In this document: positions 25,370-32,753 of the stretch, one piece after another
Numbering within the stretch: the first letter of the stretch is position 1
Layout of the letters: each line of letters opens with the position of its first letter
Assembly: GCF_033898525.1 (NCBI RefSeq)
Contig: NZ_JAXAFJ010000009.1
Span: 62,001-126,000 of the forward strand
Direction: 5' to 3'
From: Flaviflagellibacter rhizophilus
Lineage (GTDB): Bacteria > Pseudomonadota > Alphaproteobacteria > Rhizobiales > Methylopilaceae
DNA length: 64,000 nucleotides
Position numbers and translations under genes: made by a program
Notes under the pieces: model-generated
What the model saw: the letters and a program-made list of their open reading frames with translations, nothing else
What the model was told of the DNA's origin: nothing
Database searches by the model: none

Positions 25370-25594
25370 TCAGCCCTCCGCCTGGCAAAGCATAGGAAGC
25401 GGAGCTCGTCCGTGTTCGCCTGCCTTATCCACTCCCGGTTGGATGATCTCCCAACCATCTTTTCGAAGAGCGGAGATCGTCGCTCTGCGAATGTACTCGG
25501 CCGATGTCGTATGTTCGTGCTGAGCGGCCCTCGACAACGTCGAAGTGAAACCAGGCGGAGCCTTGAAGTAGAACGCTTCCGAAAAACGACGCAT
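25370..25594 (-). CDS. Ribbon-helix-helix DNA-binding protein
   Basis: A 74-residue protein with an RHH domain: FYFKAPPGFTSTLSRAAQHE, then TTSAEYIRRATISALRKDGW. The C-terminus is longer than in minimal CopG proteins. Its stop lies three bases before the ATG of the transglycosylase-like gene, so it probably leads that operon and may regulate it. No toxin partner is seen. Confidence 0.62.
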   Translation of the reverse strand: MRRFSEAFYFKAPPGFTSTLSRAAQHEHTTSAEYIRRATISALRKDGWEIIQPGVDKAGEHGRAPLPMLCQAEG

Positions 25595-25789
25595 GATTGC
25601 GGACCTCGTTTAAGAGTCTGATAATAGCATCGTCATTATACGTGGTATATATGAGCTGTTCTTAGATCTGCATGCCTGAAGCTTACCCTTGTTTACTTCC
25701 AGTGCATCGAGCCGGCTTGTGTGCGCATCCCGCTCCCCGGCACTGGCGCTCCGGTTGGACACCCTGTCACCACGTGCAATCCTGTTGCC

Positions 25790-26008
25790 ATGCAGATGAG
25801 TCGAGTTAGCGATATGCCTCAAGCAGCAGAGACAACGCCCCGAAAAGGTGCAGAGGCCCCCGCCAGACCGAAGACCGCTGGCCCCACCTTGCGATTGACG
25901 CCCGCTCAACATGACGCGCTAGGCAAGGTCGCCTTTGATCGCCGCGTGAGCCTTCACAAGCTCATGCCTGAAGGCGTAGCCGAGGTGTTGCATAAGGGCG
26001 GTCGCTGA
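25790..26008 (+). CDS. Antitoxin-like RHH protein
   Basis: Encodes about 72 residues from MQMSRVSDMP. A Pro/Ala-rich lead precedes the RHH-like part LRLTPAQHDALGKVAFDRRV, then SLHKLMPEGVAEVL. ATG 25814 is an alternative start. Its TGA overlaps the ATG of the next gene (TGATG). It is divergent from the RHH gene at 25370, so the 25600-25790 interval should hold both promoters. Confidence 0.52.
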   Translation: MQMSRVSDMPQAAETTPRKGAEAPARPKTAGPTLRLTPAQHDALGKVAFDRRVSLHKLMPEGVAEVLHKGGR

Positions 26009-26391
26009 TGGCGCGGACCGAATCTCGCGCCAAGTTCTCTGGCACCGTAGTCGTCACTGGCGCGGTCTTCACCCTCGAGACGGGTGAGGAGGTGCGCTAC
26101 TCCGAGGAAGAGGCGAAAAGCATCGGCCTGAAGCCCCCAGATCGTGAGGAGGCTATGAGCCTGCCGCAGATGCTGAAAGCTGCCTACAGCGATAAGGGCA
26201 GCATTATGCAGGCAGCCCCCGACAAGCTGAAATCGCAGGCTGCTCACTTCGGGGAAGCCACGATGGAAAGCGCGACGGTCCTCAACATGACATATCCCGT
26301 TACTTGTCCGGACGCTGCCGGCGTGGTTCGCCTCGTGCCGACCATCACCATCCCCTATCGTCTCACGATGCGGCGCGCTGCCGACGCCTAG
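26008..26391 (+). CDS. Hypothetical protein coupled to the RHH gene
   Basis: A 127-residue protein. The N-terminus (RAKFSGTVVVTGAVFTLETG) reads as beta strands, with helices in EEAKSIGLKPPD and LPQMLKAAYSDKG, and a beta-rich C-terminus (VRLVPTITIPYRLTMR). It is translationally coupled to the preceding RHH gene, an arrangement seen in toxin-antitoxin pairs, but the sequence matches no toxin I know. Confidence 0.5.
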   Translation: MARTESRAKFSGTVVVTGAVFTLETGEEVRYSEEEAKSIGLKPPDREEAMSLPQMLKAAYSDKGSIMQAAPDKLKSQAAHFGEATMESATVLNMTYPVTCPDAAGVVRLVPTITIPYRLTMRRAADA

Positions 26392-26454
26392 GCCCCTGCC
26401 CTGTTCTCAAAACCCCTCCCGCGCTGATACGCTGCTGAAGGGGGAAGCGAGACC

Positions 26455-26862
26455 ATGGGACCGAAGGTAAAGACCGCGCTGGTCGCGGCTGTTTCTGTGC
26501 TGGCCTACTTTGCGACCAAGACCGCTTGGACGACGTGGGATGAGCATCGCCAGAACGCTCCCGGTGGGACGTTCCATAAGGCATTTGTCACCTCGGCGTC
26601 CGGCGCCTGCATGAAAACTCAAATGGCCGATCCGGCTGCAGCGGGCTTAGACGCTGCAGCCGTTGGCATTCTTGGCGAGTACTGCACTTGCTACGCTCAC
26701 GAGATATTCCAGTTGGCCGGCGCTAGCGCTGTGCGAAAGTGGAGCGGGATGGCGCCGGAGGCCACCGTTCAGCAGGCCAAGGATCAAGGCTGGGTCCAGA
26801 AAGCAGGCGAAGTGTGCGAGGCCAGGATCGTTGCTTCGAACACCACACCAGCAGCCCCTTAA
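26455..26862 (+). CDS. Membrane-anchored hypothetical protein
   Basis: Encodes 135 residues with an N-terminal signal or anchor (KTALVAAVSVLAYFATKTAW). The outside domain has Cys residues in SGACMKTQ, EYCTCYAHEIF and GEVCEARI. The pairing of Cys residues and the helical content suggest a small periplasmic protein tethered to the inner membrane. Function unknown. It converges with the leftward operon ending at 26879. Confidence 0.52.
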   Translation: MGPKVKTALVAAVSVLAYFATKTAWTTWDEHRQNAPGGTFHKAFVTSASGACMKTQMADPAAAGLDAAAVGILGEYCTCYAHEIFQLAGASAVRKWSGMAPEATVQQAKDQGWVQKAGEVCEARIVASNTTPAAP

Positions 26863-26878
26863 AGCTACATCTGCCGGC

Positions 26879-27091
26879 TCAATGGACCGGCCGGCTTCTT
26901 CGAGCGACTGCCATTAGCTCGTCATCCGTCATCGTCTCGACCGTCACCGTGGTTTCGACGCGCTCGATGCGAACGCCCAGTATCTGGACCATCTCCCGAA
27001 TGGCTGCGACCGCCGCCGCTGGCTGCTCGTTGGCCATGGCTGCTTCATAGGTGGATTGAAGCGCCTCCAGCAGCTCTTCGCGGGTTTTCAT
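26879..27091 (-). CDS. Small helical protein ending the replication-type operon
   Basis: A 70-residue protein: MKTREELLEALQSTYEAAMA, then AAVAAIREMVQILGVRIERV and a short TDDELMAVARRS tail. The helical design recalls small packaging or DNA-binding proteins next to terminases, but that is only a suggestion. GGAGG lies seven bases before ATG 27091. A GTG at 27094 overlaps the previous stop. It is the last gene of a tight leftward operon. Confidence 0.5.
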   Translation of the reverse strand: MKTREELLEALQSTYEAAMANEQPAAAVAAIREMVQILGVRIERVETTVTVETMTDDELMAVARRSRPVH

Positions 27092-27318
27092 CACGTCACC
27101 TCCCGACAGGCGCGCAGCAGGTCGGCCGCCAGTGTGCGAACGTGCTTGGCCTCTGCAGTGTGGAAGCCATGGCGATAGGCGCCATTGCGCTCACCCCTCG
27201 GTGCCCCGCTTCCTTTTGCCCCGCCGTGCATCCGGCACCGGATCTTGCCCCGTACTGCTGGCGACTGGCACGGCGTCCCTGCCCTCGTCTTCGCTCCGCA
27301 GCGGCACGCCTGGCGCAT
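27091..27318 (-). CDS. HGG-motif zinc-finger-like protein
   Basis: A 75-residue protein, MRQACRCGAKTRAGTPCQSP followed by CRMHGGAKGSGAPRGERNGA and YRHGFHTAEA. The Cys pairs with the HGG block look like a small metal- or nucleic-acid-binding unit. This type is common in prophages and islands of Hyphomicrobiales, always without known function. It overlaps the preceding gene by 128 bases in another frame, and the stop overlaps the next start. Confidence 0.65.
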   Translation of the reverse strand: MRQACRCGAKTRAGTPCQSPAVRGKIRCRMHGGAKGSGAPRGERNGAYRHGFHTAEAKHVRTLAADLLRACREVT

Positions 27319-28018
27319 ATGCCAGAGCCGCCGGCTCGATAGGTCCGTGGGGTTGGCCGTCGCTTCTTGCTTGCCCCCCTCCCCCGTGCTGGACGTTGCC
27401 GACGATGGCCTGACCGCCATTGTGGACGTGGACATGCTCAACCCTCACTGTCTGTTCGCCGCCGCGCCGGCCCTTCTGCAGGGTCTCCATCTGCGCCGCG
27501 TAGGTTCGTGTCAGCTTCACGGCCAGATTGCCGTACTTCTCGATATGGTCCGTCCTGTCGGTGCGCTTGGCCCGCATCAGCAGGTCCATGGCGAGCGTGT
27601 GAACGCCAATCATCTGCGCCGCAAGCATGGCTTCGGCTTCGTTCGTCGGGGCGATTCCGTGGAGACCAGCAAGGGCCAGCGTCACGTTCTTGCCGGGGTC
27701 GACCTCACCCAAACGGGGCGCAAGGATCGCCGCCGTTTCCGACATGATGGAGCGAGCGAGCGGGATTGATCCGGTCCCGCAGGTGTCTGCCACGCGGGCA
27801 AGCCACCCCTCATGCGTCAAGTAGTCGTCGGGCGTTACCGTCCCGGGCTTGTCGGTATCGGACACTGCAGCGGGAGCGCCGAGAGGGCCTCTGTCTCTCA
27901 GGCGACGGGTTGCGTCGGTCTCGATGCGCTGGATCTCCGCGCGCTTGGCGGCGTCCATGACCATCGGGGCATGAGCCGGGCTCTGGGGCTTCTCGGTCTT
28001 CGCCTTGGTCCTACTCAT
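27191..28018 (-). CDS. Conserved island hypothetical protein
   Basis: A 275-residue protein. The centre is helical (SIPLARSIMSETAAILAPRL, then NEAEAMLAAQMIGVHTLAMD), and a conserved segment follows: LTRTYAAQMETLQKGRRGGE, then VRVEHVHVHNGGQAIVGNVQ. The C-terminal tail is low-complexity and basic. This gene and the HGG gene behind it form a pair I associate with Hyphomicrobiales mobile DNA. The last 128 bases are read in two frames. Function unknown. Confidence 0.62.
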   Translation of the reverse strand: MSRTKAKTEKPQSPAHAPMVMDAAKRAEIQRIETDATRRLRDRGPLGAPAAVSDTDKPGTVTPDDYLTHEGWLARVADTCGTGSIPLARSIMSETAAILAPRLGEVDPGKNVTLALAGLHGIAPTNEAEAMLAAQMIGVHTLAMDLLMRAKRTDRTDHIEKYGNLAVKLTRTYAAQMETLQKGRRGGEQTVRVEHVHVHNGGQAIVGNVQHGGGGQARSDGQPHGPIEPAALAYAPGVPLRSEDEGRDAVPVASSTGQDPVPDARRGKRKRGTEG

Positions 28019-28177
28019 TGGCCGTTCCCTTCTGCAGGTCGCCCCACCTCACTGCATTGCCTTTGCCTTGCCCCACCACCTCGCCCCACCCCAATAAGGG
28101 GGTGTGGTGAGGCAGGTGTGGACGCCTCACTACCCCACCGTTGCCTCACCTCGGGTGTGGCAGGTGTGGCAAGGGTC

Positions 28178-29437
28178 TCAAGCATCCCCGGACACCACGA
28201 AATTGCGGGCATTCCGCTTGCTGTCCAAAGCCTCGATTACCTTGAGCGCACCCGAGCCGCGCCAGACGGCAAGCATGCTCTTGATCCGGGATTTCTCGTG
28301 CTTGGCTTCCGTGTCCATGCCCAGCACCTGCGCGATGGCGTGGCCCACCCACTCGGGGGACTGCGGGCTCTCGCGCCACTTCGGTTCTGTGCCGACGAAG
28401 GCCCGCACCTTGTCGAGGTCGGCCACGGTCATGCCGTCCAGCGGATCGGGCCACGTCCAGGACTCGACGGCGCCCACGTTGTCGCCGGGCGCGTTCGGGG
28501 TGCGGCCATTGTCGAGGTCTACCGATGCGAGGTGGAACCACGCGGCCTTGTCGGGCGGCGCTGAGAGGTTCGCCTTGCCGTTGTCGACACGGAAATATGC
28601 GCGGGGCTTCTCGACGCCGGCGCTCGCCGCTTCTTCTTTCGTCATGCCGTTGAGCGCACGGGCAGAGCGGGCAGCGTCTGTCAGGGCTACGGCACCGCGG
28701 CTGGCCTCCACCGTTACCTCTGCGCCGCCGGTCTTGCGGGCATGGTGTACGAGCTCGATGCAGCACCCGCATATGCCGGCGATGCGCGCCCACGCCTTCA
28801 CCACCTGGTCTATGCTGCGGTTGTCGTTCTCCGAGACCCGATGCGACGACACAAACGGGTCAATGATGACGAGCCCGATGCCGTTGGCGCGGATCGTGTC
28901 CACCATGGCGGCAAAGACGGGCATGATGATTTGCGTGCCGTTCCTCGTCTCCTCTGCAAGAACGATTTCCGTATCTCGGCCGCTGTCCACGAACAAACGC
29001 CCCTCAAGTTCGGCCGGGGTCACGCCATGGTGCAGGCAGGCCGCAGCAATGCGCCGGTCCAGCTCGTCGCGGGGATCCTCCCCGTTCCAGAGCCACACCG
29101 CCGTGCGCTCGTTAGGATAGACCCCGAGCAGAGGCCGCCCCGTGACGATTGCCAACGCCTCGACAAGCTCCAGCGAGGACTTGCCCAGGCCGCCGGGGGC
29201 GATGGTGGCGGTCACGAAATCCCGGATGAAGTGCTGTCCGTAGATCCAGCGACGGGCCGGGATCTGGGCCGGTTCGCGCCAGACGAAGGGCGTGGCCGTG
29301 ATAGGCCTCGCCCCCTTTTGTTCCCCTGTATTCTCAGGGGGAGCAGCGAGGCGCGGGTCACCGTGAGGCCGGGACGGCTTGCGCCCCGTGCCGTTGACGT
29401 GGGGCAGGTCGCGGAGGTCGATATATCCCGCCGTCAT
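28178..29437 (-). CDS. RepA-like AAA ATPase (helicase-type replication protein)
   Basis: Encodes 419 residues. The Walker A is TIAPGGLGKSSLELVEALAI (GxxGxGKS type). A Walker B-like strand, GIGLVIIDPFVSSHRVSEND, and a sensor segment, GCCIELVHHARKTGG, follow. This is the RecA-fold of RepA-type hexameric helicases and AAA_25 proteins that drive replication of plasmids, satellites and phages. The C-terminal ~100 residues are a separate helical domain. ATG 29437 overlaps the upstream stop (ATGA). The frame is also open up to 29572. Confidence 0.75.
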   Translation of the reverse strand: MTAGYIDLRDLPHVNGTGRKPSRPHGDPRLAAPPENTGEQKGARPITATPFVWREPAQIPARRWIYGQHFIRDFVTATIAPGGLGKSSLELVEALAIVTGRPLLGVYPNERTAVWLWNGEDPRDELDRRIAAACLHHGVTPAELEGRLFVDSGRDTEIVLAEETRNGTQIIMPVFAAMVDTIRANGIGLVIIDPFVSSHRVSENDNRSIDQVVKAWARIAGICGCCIELVHHARKTGGAEVTVEASRGAVALTDAARSARALNGMTKEEAASAGVEKPRAYFRVDNGKANLSAPPDKAAWFHLASVDLDNGRTPNAPGDNVGAVESWTWPDPLDGMTVADLDKVRAFVGTEPKWRESPQSPEWVGHAIAQVLGMDTEAKHEKSRIKSMLAVWRGSGALKVIEALDSKRNARNFVVSGDA

Positions 29438-30003
29438 GCAGCCAACCTTCCGTATGAGGCGGGGACAAGAACCCGACAGCTCGGTACGGGAGGCGTCAGC
29501 AGCGTCTGGAGCTCGAGCCCGTGCTGTGTGTCCTCTCCGGCAATGCTTGGGACTTCGAGGAAGCGCCGCCATGCATTAGCGCGGTCAATGATGACGACGC
29601 CCTGCCCTGCCGCTCGAAGCCATCCCATTGCATCGCGGTAGACCGACAGGGGTCGGCCGCCGAAGTAGGTCTCTGGTGCCTCCAGCAGGCCCTCGCCGAG
29701 GCAGGAAGCACGGCCCTCCAGCCGCGCGACCTTGTCAGGACGGTCAATCCGCCAAGCGGCAAGATCGATCACAGCCTCATATGCGTCGCGCACCGGAAGG
29801 ACGAACGCACGGACGCCATTGCCATCGAAGTTAAACCGGGCCTCCGGCTGGTAACGGATCATCGCCACCTTCACGAGGAAGCGCATGTCCAGTTCCATCT
29901 GCCTTGGAAGCCCCGCTTCACGAAGAGCATGAAGCTCCTCGCGTGAAGGAAGCTCAAGCAACAGATGTTCGAGTTCCAGTTCGTCGGAAGCGAAGAGCGT
30001 CAT
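29434..30003 (-). CDS. Hypothetical protein upstream of the RepA-like ATPase
   Basis: A 189-residue protein with an acidic helical N-terminus (SDELELEHLLLELPSREELH), then RFNFDGNGVRAFVLPVRDAY and a C-terminal alpha/beta part: SVYRDAMGWLRAAGQGVVII, then LLTPPVPSCRVLVPASYG. The C-terminal part with a buried strand before DRANAW resembles a Toprim- or primase-like fold, so a role in replication is possible but unproven. GGGAGG precedes ATG 30003. Four-base overlaps link it to genes on both sides. Confidence 0.55.
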   Translation of the reverse strand: MTLFASDELELEHLLLELPSREELHALREAGLPRQMELDMRFLVKVAMIRYQPEARFNFDGNGVRAFVLPVRDAYEAVIDLAAWRIDRPDKVARLEGRASCLGEGLLEAPETYFGGRPLSVYRDAMGWLRAAGQGVVIIDRANAWRRFLEVPSIAGEDTQHGLELQTLLTPPVPSCRVLVPASYGRLAA

Positions 30004-30203
30004 GCCCGCACCTCCCCGAACGCGAGAGAGGCCATCAGCGAGGCCCGATGGGGCGGCCATCCGAACCTGCGAGCGAGGTGCGAGACTTGAAGAGTGCGGC
30101 TGTCGAGTGTAGCTTCGGAACAGTCGCGCTTGCCAAAGACGACCAATTCCCGACCCTCGAAGCCCTGCCAGGCTGCGGGGGTCGTTGCTTTTGTGGCGAC
30201 CAT
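30000..30203 (-). CDS. Small hypothetical protein of the leftward operon
   Basis: A 67-residue protein, MVATKATTPAAWQGFEGREL, then TLQVSHLARRFGWPPHRASL. The second half could be a winged-helix fragment (ARRFGWPPHRASLMASLAF). Its stop overlaps the next ATG. It starts three bases after the excisionase-like gene, so it is the second gene of the operon. Confidence 0.5.
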   Translation of the reverse strand: MVATKATTPAAWQGFEGRELVVFGKRDCSEATLDSRTLQVSHLARRFGWPPHRASLMASLAFGEVRA

Positions 30204-30206
30204 CGA

Positions 30207-30473
30207 TCAGGCGCCCGCCGGCTGAAGTTCCGACGTCGAGCGGACCAGGCGTGACATCCGCCCCTCAGCCCATTCCCGGAGTGCGCTCTCCGGATAAAGC
30301 GGCACGTTACCGGCCTTCAGAAAGGCTGGGCCACCACCAATGACCGCGTACTTGGCCAATGTTCCCGGAGAACAGGGCATGTTCCAAGTAGCTCGGATGA
30401 AATGAGAAGCTTCTGTCCGTCTAAACAGACGCTCGTTCGGCGCTGCCGCCAACAGCTGTGAGCTTGCCGCCAT
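30207..30473 (-). CDS. AlpA/excisionase-type DNA-binding protein
   Basis: An 88-residue protein with a MerR-like helix-turn-helix: LFRRTEASHFIRATWNMPCS, then TLAKYAVIGGGPAFLKAGNV and LYPESALREWAEGRM. This winged arrangement is that of AlpA, Xis and related recombination directionality factors. It is first in the leftward operon and faces the RHH repressor gene across a shared control region, so it likely governs excision and early expression of the element. Confidence 0.68.
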   Translation of the reverse strand: MAASSQLLAAAPNERLFRRTEASHFIRATWNMPCSPGTLAKYAVIGGGPAFLKAGNVPLYPESALREWAEGRMSRLVRSTSELQPAGA

Positions 30474-30499
30474 GAACCACCTCCTCCACGAGAACTATT

Positions 30500-30578
30500 T
30501 CGCACGCTATTAATGGTACATATGTGGGGGGCTGCATCTCGCCTTGTCAAGAATAATCGCACGTTATATAGCGTGCGA
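30500..30578. promoter_or_regulatory. Shared control region with repeated TCGCACG sites
   Basis: TCGCACGCTAT occurs at 30500-30510 on the plus strand and at 30578-30568 on the minus strand. TCGCACGTTAT occurs at 30557-30567, and together with the second site it forms a palindrome (30557-30578). The sites lie between the excisionase-type and RHH genes in an AT-rich stretch that should hold both promoters. They are good candidates for the repressor's operators. Confidence 0.6.
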
Positions 30579-30602
30579 GGTAATTGGATGTAGAGGGATC
30601 GG

Positions 30603-31142
30603 ATGGACAAGGATGCTGCACCGAAGCGACCTCGTGGGCGCCCAGCGACGGGAAAACGCGGGAATTTCACGTTCCGAGTGACGGATAGCTTGCGGGGACG
30701 CTTAGAAGCCGCGGCGCAAGGATCACACCGTCCTGTAAGTGAGGAGATCGAGGATCGCCTCAATCGCAGCTTCGATCGTGAGGATCTGCTCGGCCAGATT
30801 TTTGGAGGTCCAGCAAGCGTTTATCTTCTCACCAGCCTTGGGGCTACGATCCGATACTCACAGAAGCTCTCAGCCGAGAGGAAGATGGATGAGGCTGACA
30901 CGCGAAGGCTGATTAGGTCAGCCATCGACCAGGTTCTATCAGTGCACCTATATGTCGGAGGAGAGACGAGCTTCCCGAACGTGCTGCACATCGAACATGG
31001 GAGAAAGGTCTCACCACCCCCAATGTCGCCAACCGAGATGGGGGCCCACATAGCCACCGAGCGGTTGATCTTTGATCAGGAGCCTCTACTGGACGAGGTT
31101 GGAGAACCGCTCGTTCGGCGTTGGAGTTCAGAAGAGAATTAG
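30603..31142 (+). CDS. Arc-type RHH repressor of the element
   Basis: Encodes 179 residues. A basic arm (KRPRGRPATGKRG) leads into an RHH domain: NFTFRVTDSLRGRLEAAAQG, then RPVSEEIEDRLNRSF. The C-terminal ~120 residues form a separate domain with helix DTRRLIRSAIDQVLSV. GAGGG precedes ATG 30603. Its position, divergent from the excisionase-like gene over palindromic sites, is that of an Arc-type or CI-like switch repressor. The ligand or inducer is unknown. Confidence 0.68.
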   Translation: MDKDAAPKRPRGRPATGKRGNFTFRVTDSLRGRLEAAAQGSHRPVSEEIEDRLNRSFDREDLLGQIFGGPASVYLLTSLGATIRYSQKLSAERKMDEADTRRLIRSAIDQVLSVHLYVGGETSFPNVLHIEHGRKVSPPPMSPTEMGAHIATERLIFDQEPLLDEVGEPLVRRWSSEEN

Positions 31143-31266
31143 ATGATGGAGATTGTACGTGGGCAGATGTCGCAGCCGATCGTGCCGGCGGCAGACGGAC
31201 AAAAGCAACCGGTTGATGTTTGTACTGGAAGGCCTCAGAGGTTCAGGCGCGTCTAGTGAATGGCTA

Positions 31267-32532
31267 TCAACCTGCAGTCCCACGCAGCTCCCGAATGCTG
31301 GCCGCTTCTCGCTCCCACGTGAGCAGCGAAGCAATGCGGGCGGAAATCTTGTCGGCCGCCTGAATCAAAGCAGCGTCGGGTCGACGGATGTAATGCTTGG
31401 CCGTAACGCCACGTCGCGCATGGCCGAGCATCTCACCGATCGTCCCGTCTCCATATCCCTCCTCCGCTGCGAAGCTGGCGAAGGTTCGACGAAGGTCATG
31501 TGAACGAGCATCCGCAAGGCCGGCATCATCGAAGATAGCCGCGATTTTGCGTTTTAGTTCGGCACTGCCTGAATTGGTCCGGTTGGGAAACACCCAATCG
31601 GTGCCGTTCTTGAAATCCTCGAGAACTGCTAACGCAGCTCGCCCTAGAGGCCGCAGGGACCTTCCCGTCTTGGTAGCGTCCAGACGAAGACATTGGCCCG
31701 CCAGGTCAACTTCGGACCACTTCAAGCCGCACGCCTCCTCACGCCGTAAACCCGTCAAGGCGATCAGGCGCAGAGCGTCCGCAGCCTTCGCGTTGAGCGC
31801 ATCCGCACGCGCCGCAGCCTGCCCGAGCGCCTTCAACTCTGCAGCGCTTAAGACCCTGTCTTTCGCATCCGAGCGAGCGGTCTCAATGTTGCGGACAGGC
31901 TTGATGCCGGAGACGTGCTCCCGCTTTTCGGCCCAGGAGTAGATGCCCCCAAGCAGCTCAACCACGCGTGCCGCCGTAGAAGGTCCGCCAGCCACCACGG
32001 CTTTCCCCCGCCCCTCAGTCTTGAACGTGCCTGCTGTTTTTCCTCTGGTGATGTCGTCAGCCATCCGCTGGACATCCGCTGAGCTGAGGTCTCGGGCAAC
32101 AATCGTCCCAATGAGCGGCTTGATGTGACGCGAGACGCGCCCCTCATCGATCGCGATGGTCGAGGGGCGCTTCGCCTTCCGAAAGCGCGTCATCACTAGG
32201 CCAGCTCGAGCGGCTTCGAGGTAGCGGTCGCAGAGCTCTCCAACGGTCAGCGCCTGCTTCGCCTCCGTCTTCTCTCGTTGAGGATCACGACCTTCTGCCG
32301 CGGCTCGGATGATGTCCTTGGCTTGGTCCCGAGCTTGATCGACCGTGAACGGCCCATACGCCCCAATCTTCACGCGACGTGTGGCGCGACCTACCCGCAC
32401 CTGGGCGATGAATATCTTGCTGCCACTCGGATACACGCGCAGCCCAAATCCCGGCGTGGCGCCGCACCACAGGAAGTACTCCTTGGTGTCGGCTTTCGCC
32501 GCGTCGATCGTGCGCTTGGTGAGGCTCGCCAT
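31267..32532 (-). CDS. Tyrosine-type integrase (P4-like, DUF4102 N-terminus)
   Basis: Encodes 421 residues. The first ~90 residues form the DUF4102 arm-binding domain (FLWCGATPGFGLRVYPSGSK), then a SAM-like core-binding domain. The catalytic domain retains the tyrosine recombinase set: Arg in LTGLRREEACGLKW, Lys in ATKTGRSLRP, His-x-x-Arg in SHDLRRTFASFAAEE, His in MLGHARRGVTAKHY and its Tyr nucleophile. Members usually integrate into tRNA 3' ends. Here the gene lies about 165 bp from a tRNA-Val 3' fragment, which fits. Confidence 0.92.
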   Translation of the reverse strand: MASLTKRTIDAAKADTKEYFLWCGATPGFGLRVYPSGSKIFIAQVRVGRATRRVKIGAYGPFTVDQARDQAKDIIRAAAEGRDPQREKTEAKQALTVGELCDRYLEAARAGLVMTRFRKAKRPSTIAIDEGRVSRHIKPLIGTIVARDLSSADVQRMADDITRGKTAGTFKTEGRGKAVVAGGPSTAARVVELLGGIYSWAEKREHVSGIKPVRNIETARSDAKDRVLSAAELKALGQAAARADALNAKAADALRLIALTGLRREEACGLKWSEVDLAGQCLRLDATKTGRSLRPLGRAALAVLEDFKNGTDWVFPNRTNSGSAELKRKIAAIFDDAGLADARSHDLRRTFASFAAEEGYGDGTIGEMLGHARRGVTAKHYIRRPDAALIQAADKISARIASLLTWEREAASIRELRGTAG

Positions 32533-32656
32533 TCCCTGCTTCCGCTTCGTTCCGGAAGCATATCGGAAGCAGCCGGGGGTAATCTAGGGTAAACACGCGC
32601 AACCCACGGAAAGCCCGCATTGGCCTCAAACCCTTGATTCTCCAAGAGCGGAGCCG

Positions 32657-32686
32657 ATCCCGGTAAATCCCAGCTAATCCCGGCAA
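32657..32686. repeat. Three tandem 10-bp repeats beside the attachment site
   Basis: ATCCCGGTAA, ATCCCAGCTA and ATCCCGGCAA follow one another without gaps, between the integrase start and the tRNA fragment. They are likely arm-type binding sites of the integrase. Confidence 0.55.
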
Positions 32687-32696
32687 ACCGACTGAG

Positions 32697-32747
32697 CCTT
32701 CGTTGACATCGAAGGGGTCACTTGTTCAATCCCAGTATCGCCCACCA
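32697..32747 (+). other. attR: 3' half of a tRNA-Val(GAC) gene
   Basis: The anticodon arm has stem CTTCG/CGAAG with loop TTGACAT, anticodon GAC. A T-loop TTCAATC, acceptor strand ATCGCCC and terminal ACCA follow. The 5' acceptor strand and the D arm are absent, so this is not a working tRNA but the fragment left at the end of an element inserted in the tRNA gene. One T-stem pair (T against C) is mismatched. A T run follows. Confidence 0.8.
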
Positions 32748-32753
32748 TTTTCC

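Noticed and set aside
28104..29120. 338-residue plus-strand ORF
   Set aside because: Antisense shadow of the RepA-like ATPase, low-complexity composition.
32697..32747. Complete tRNA-Val gene
   Set aside because: The D arm and 5' acceptor strand are missing, so only the 3' half is present; annotated as attR instead.
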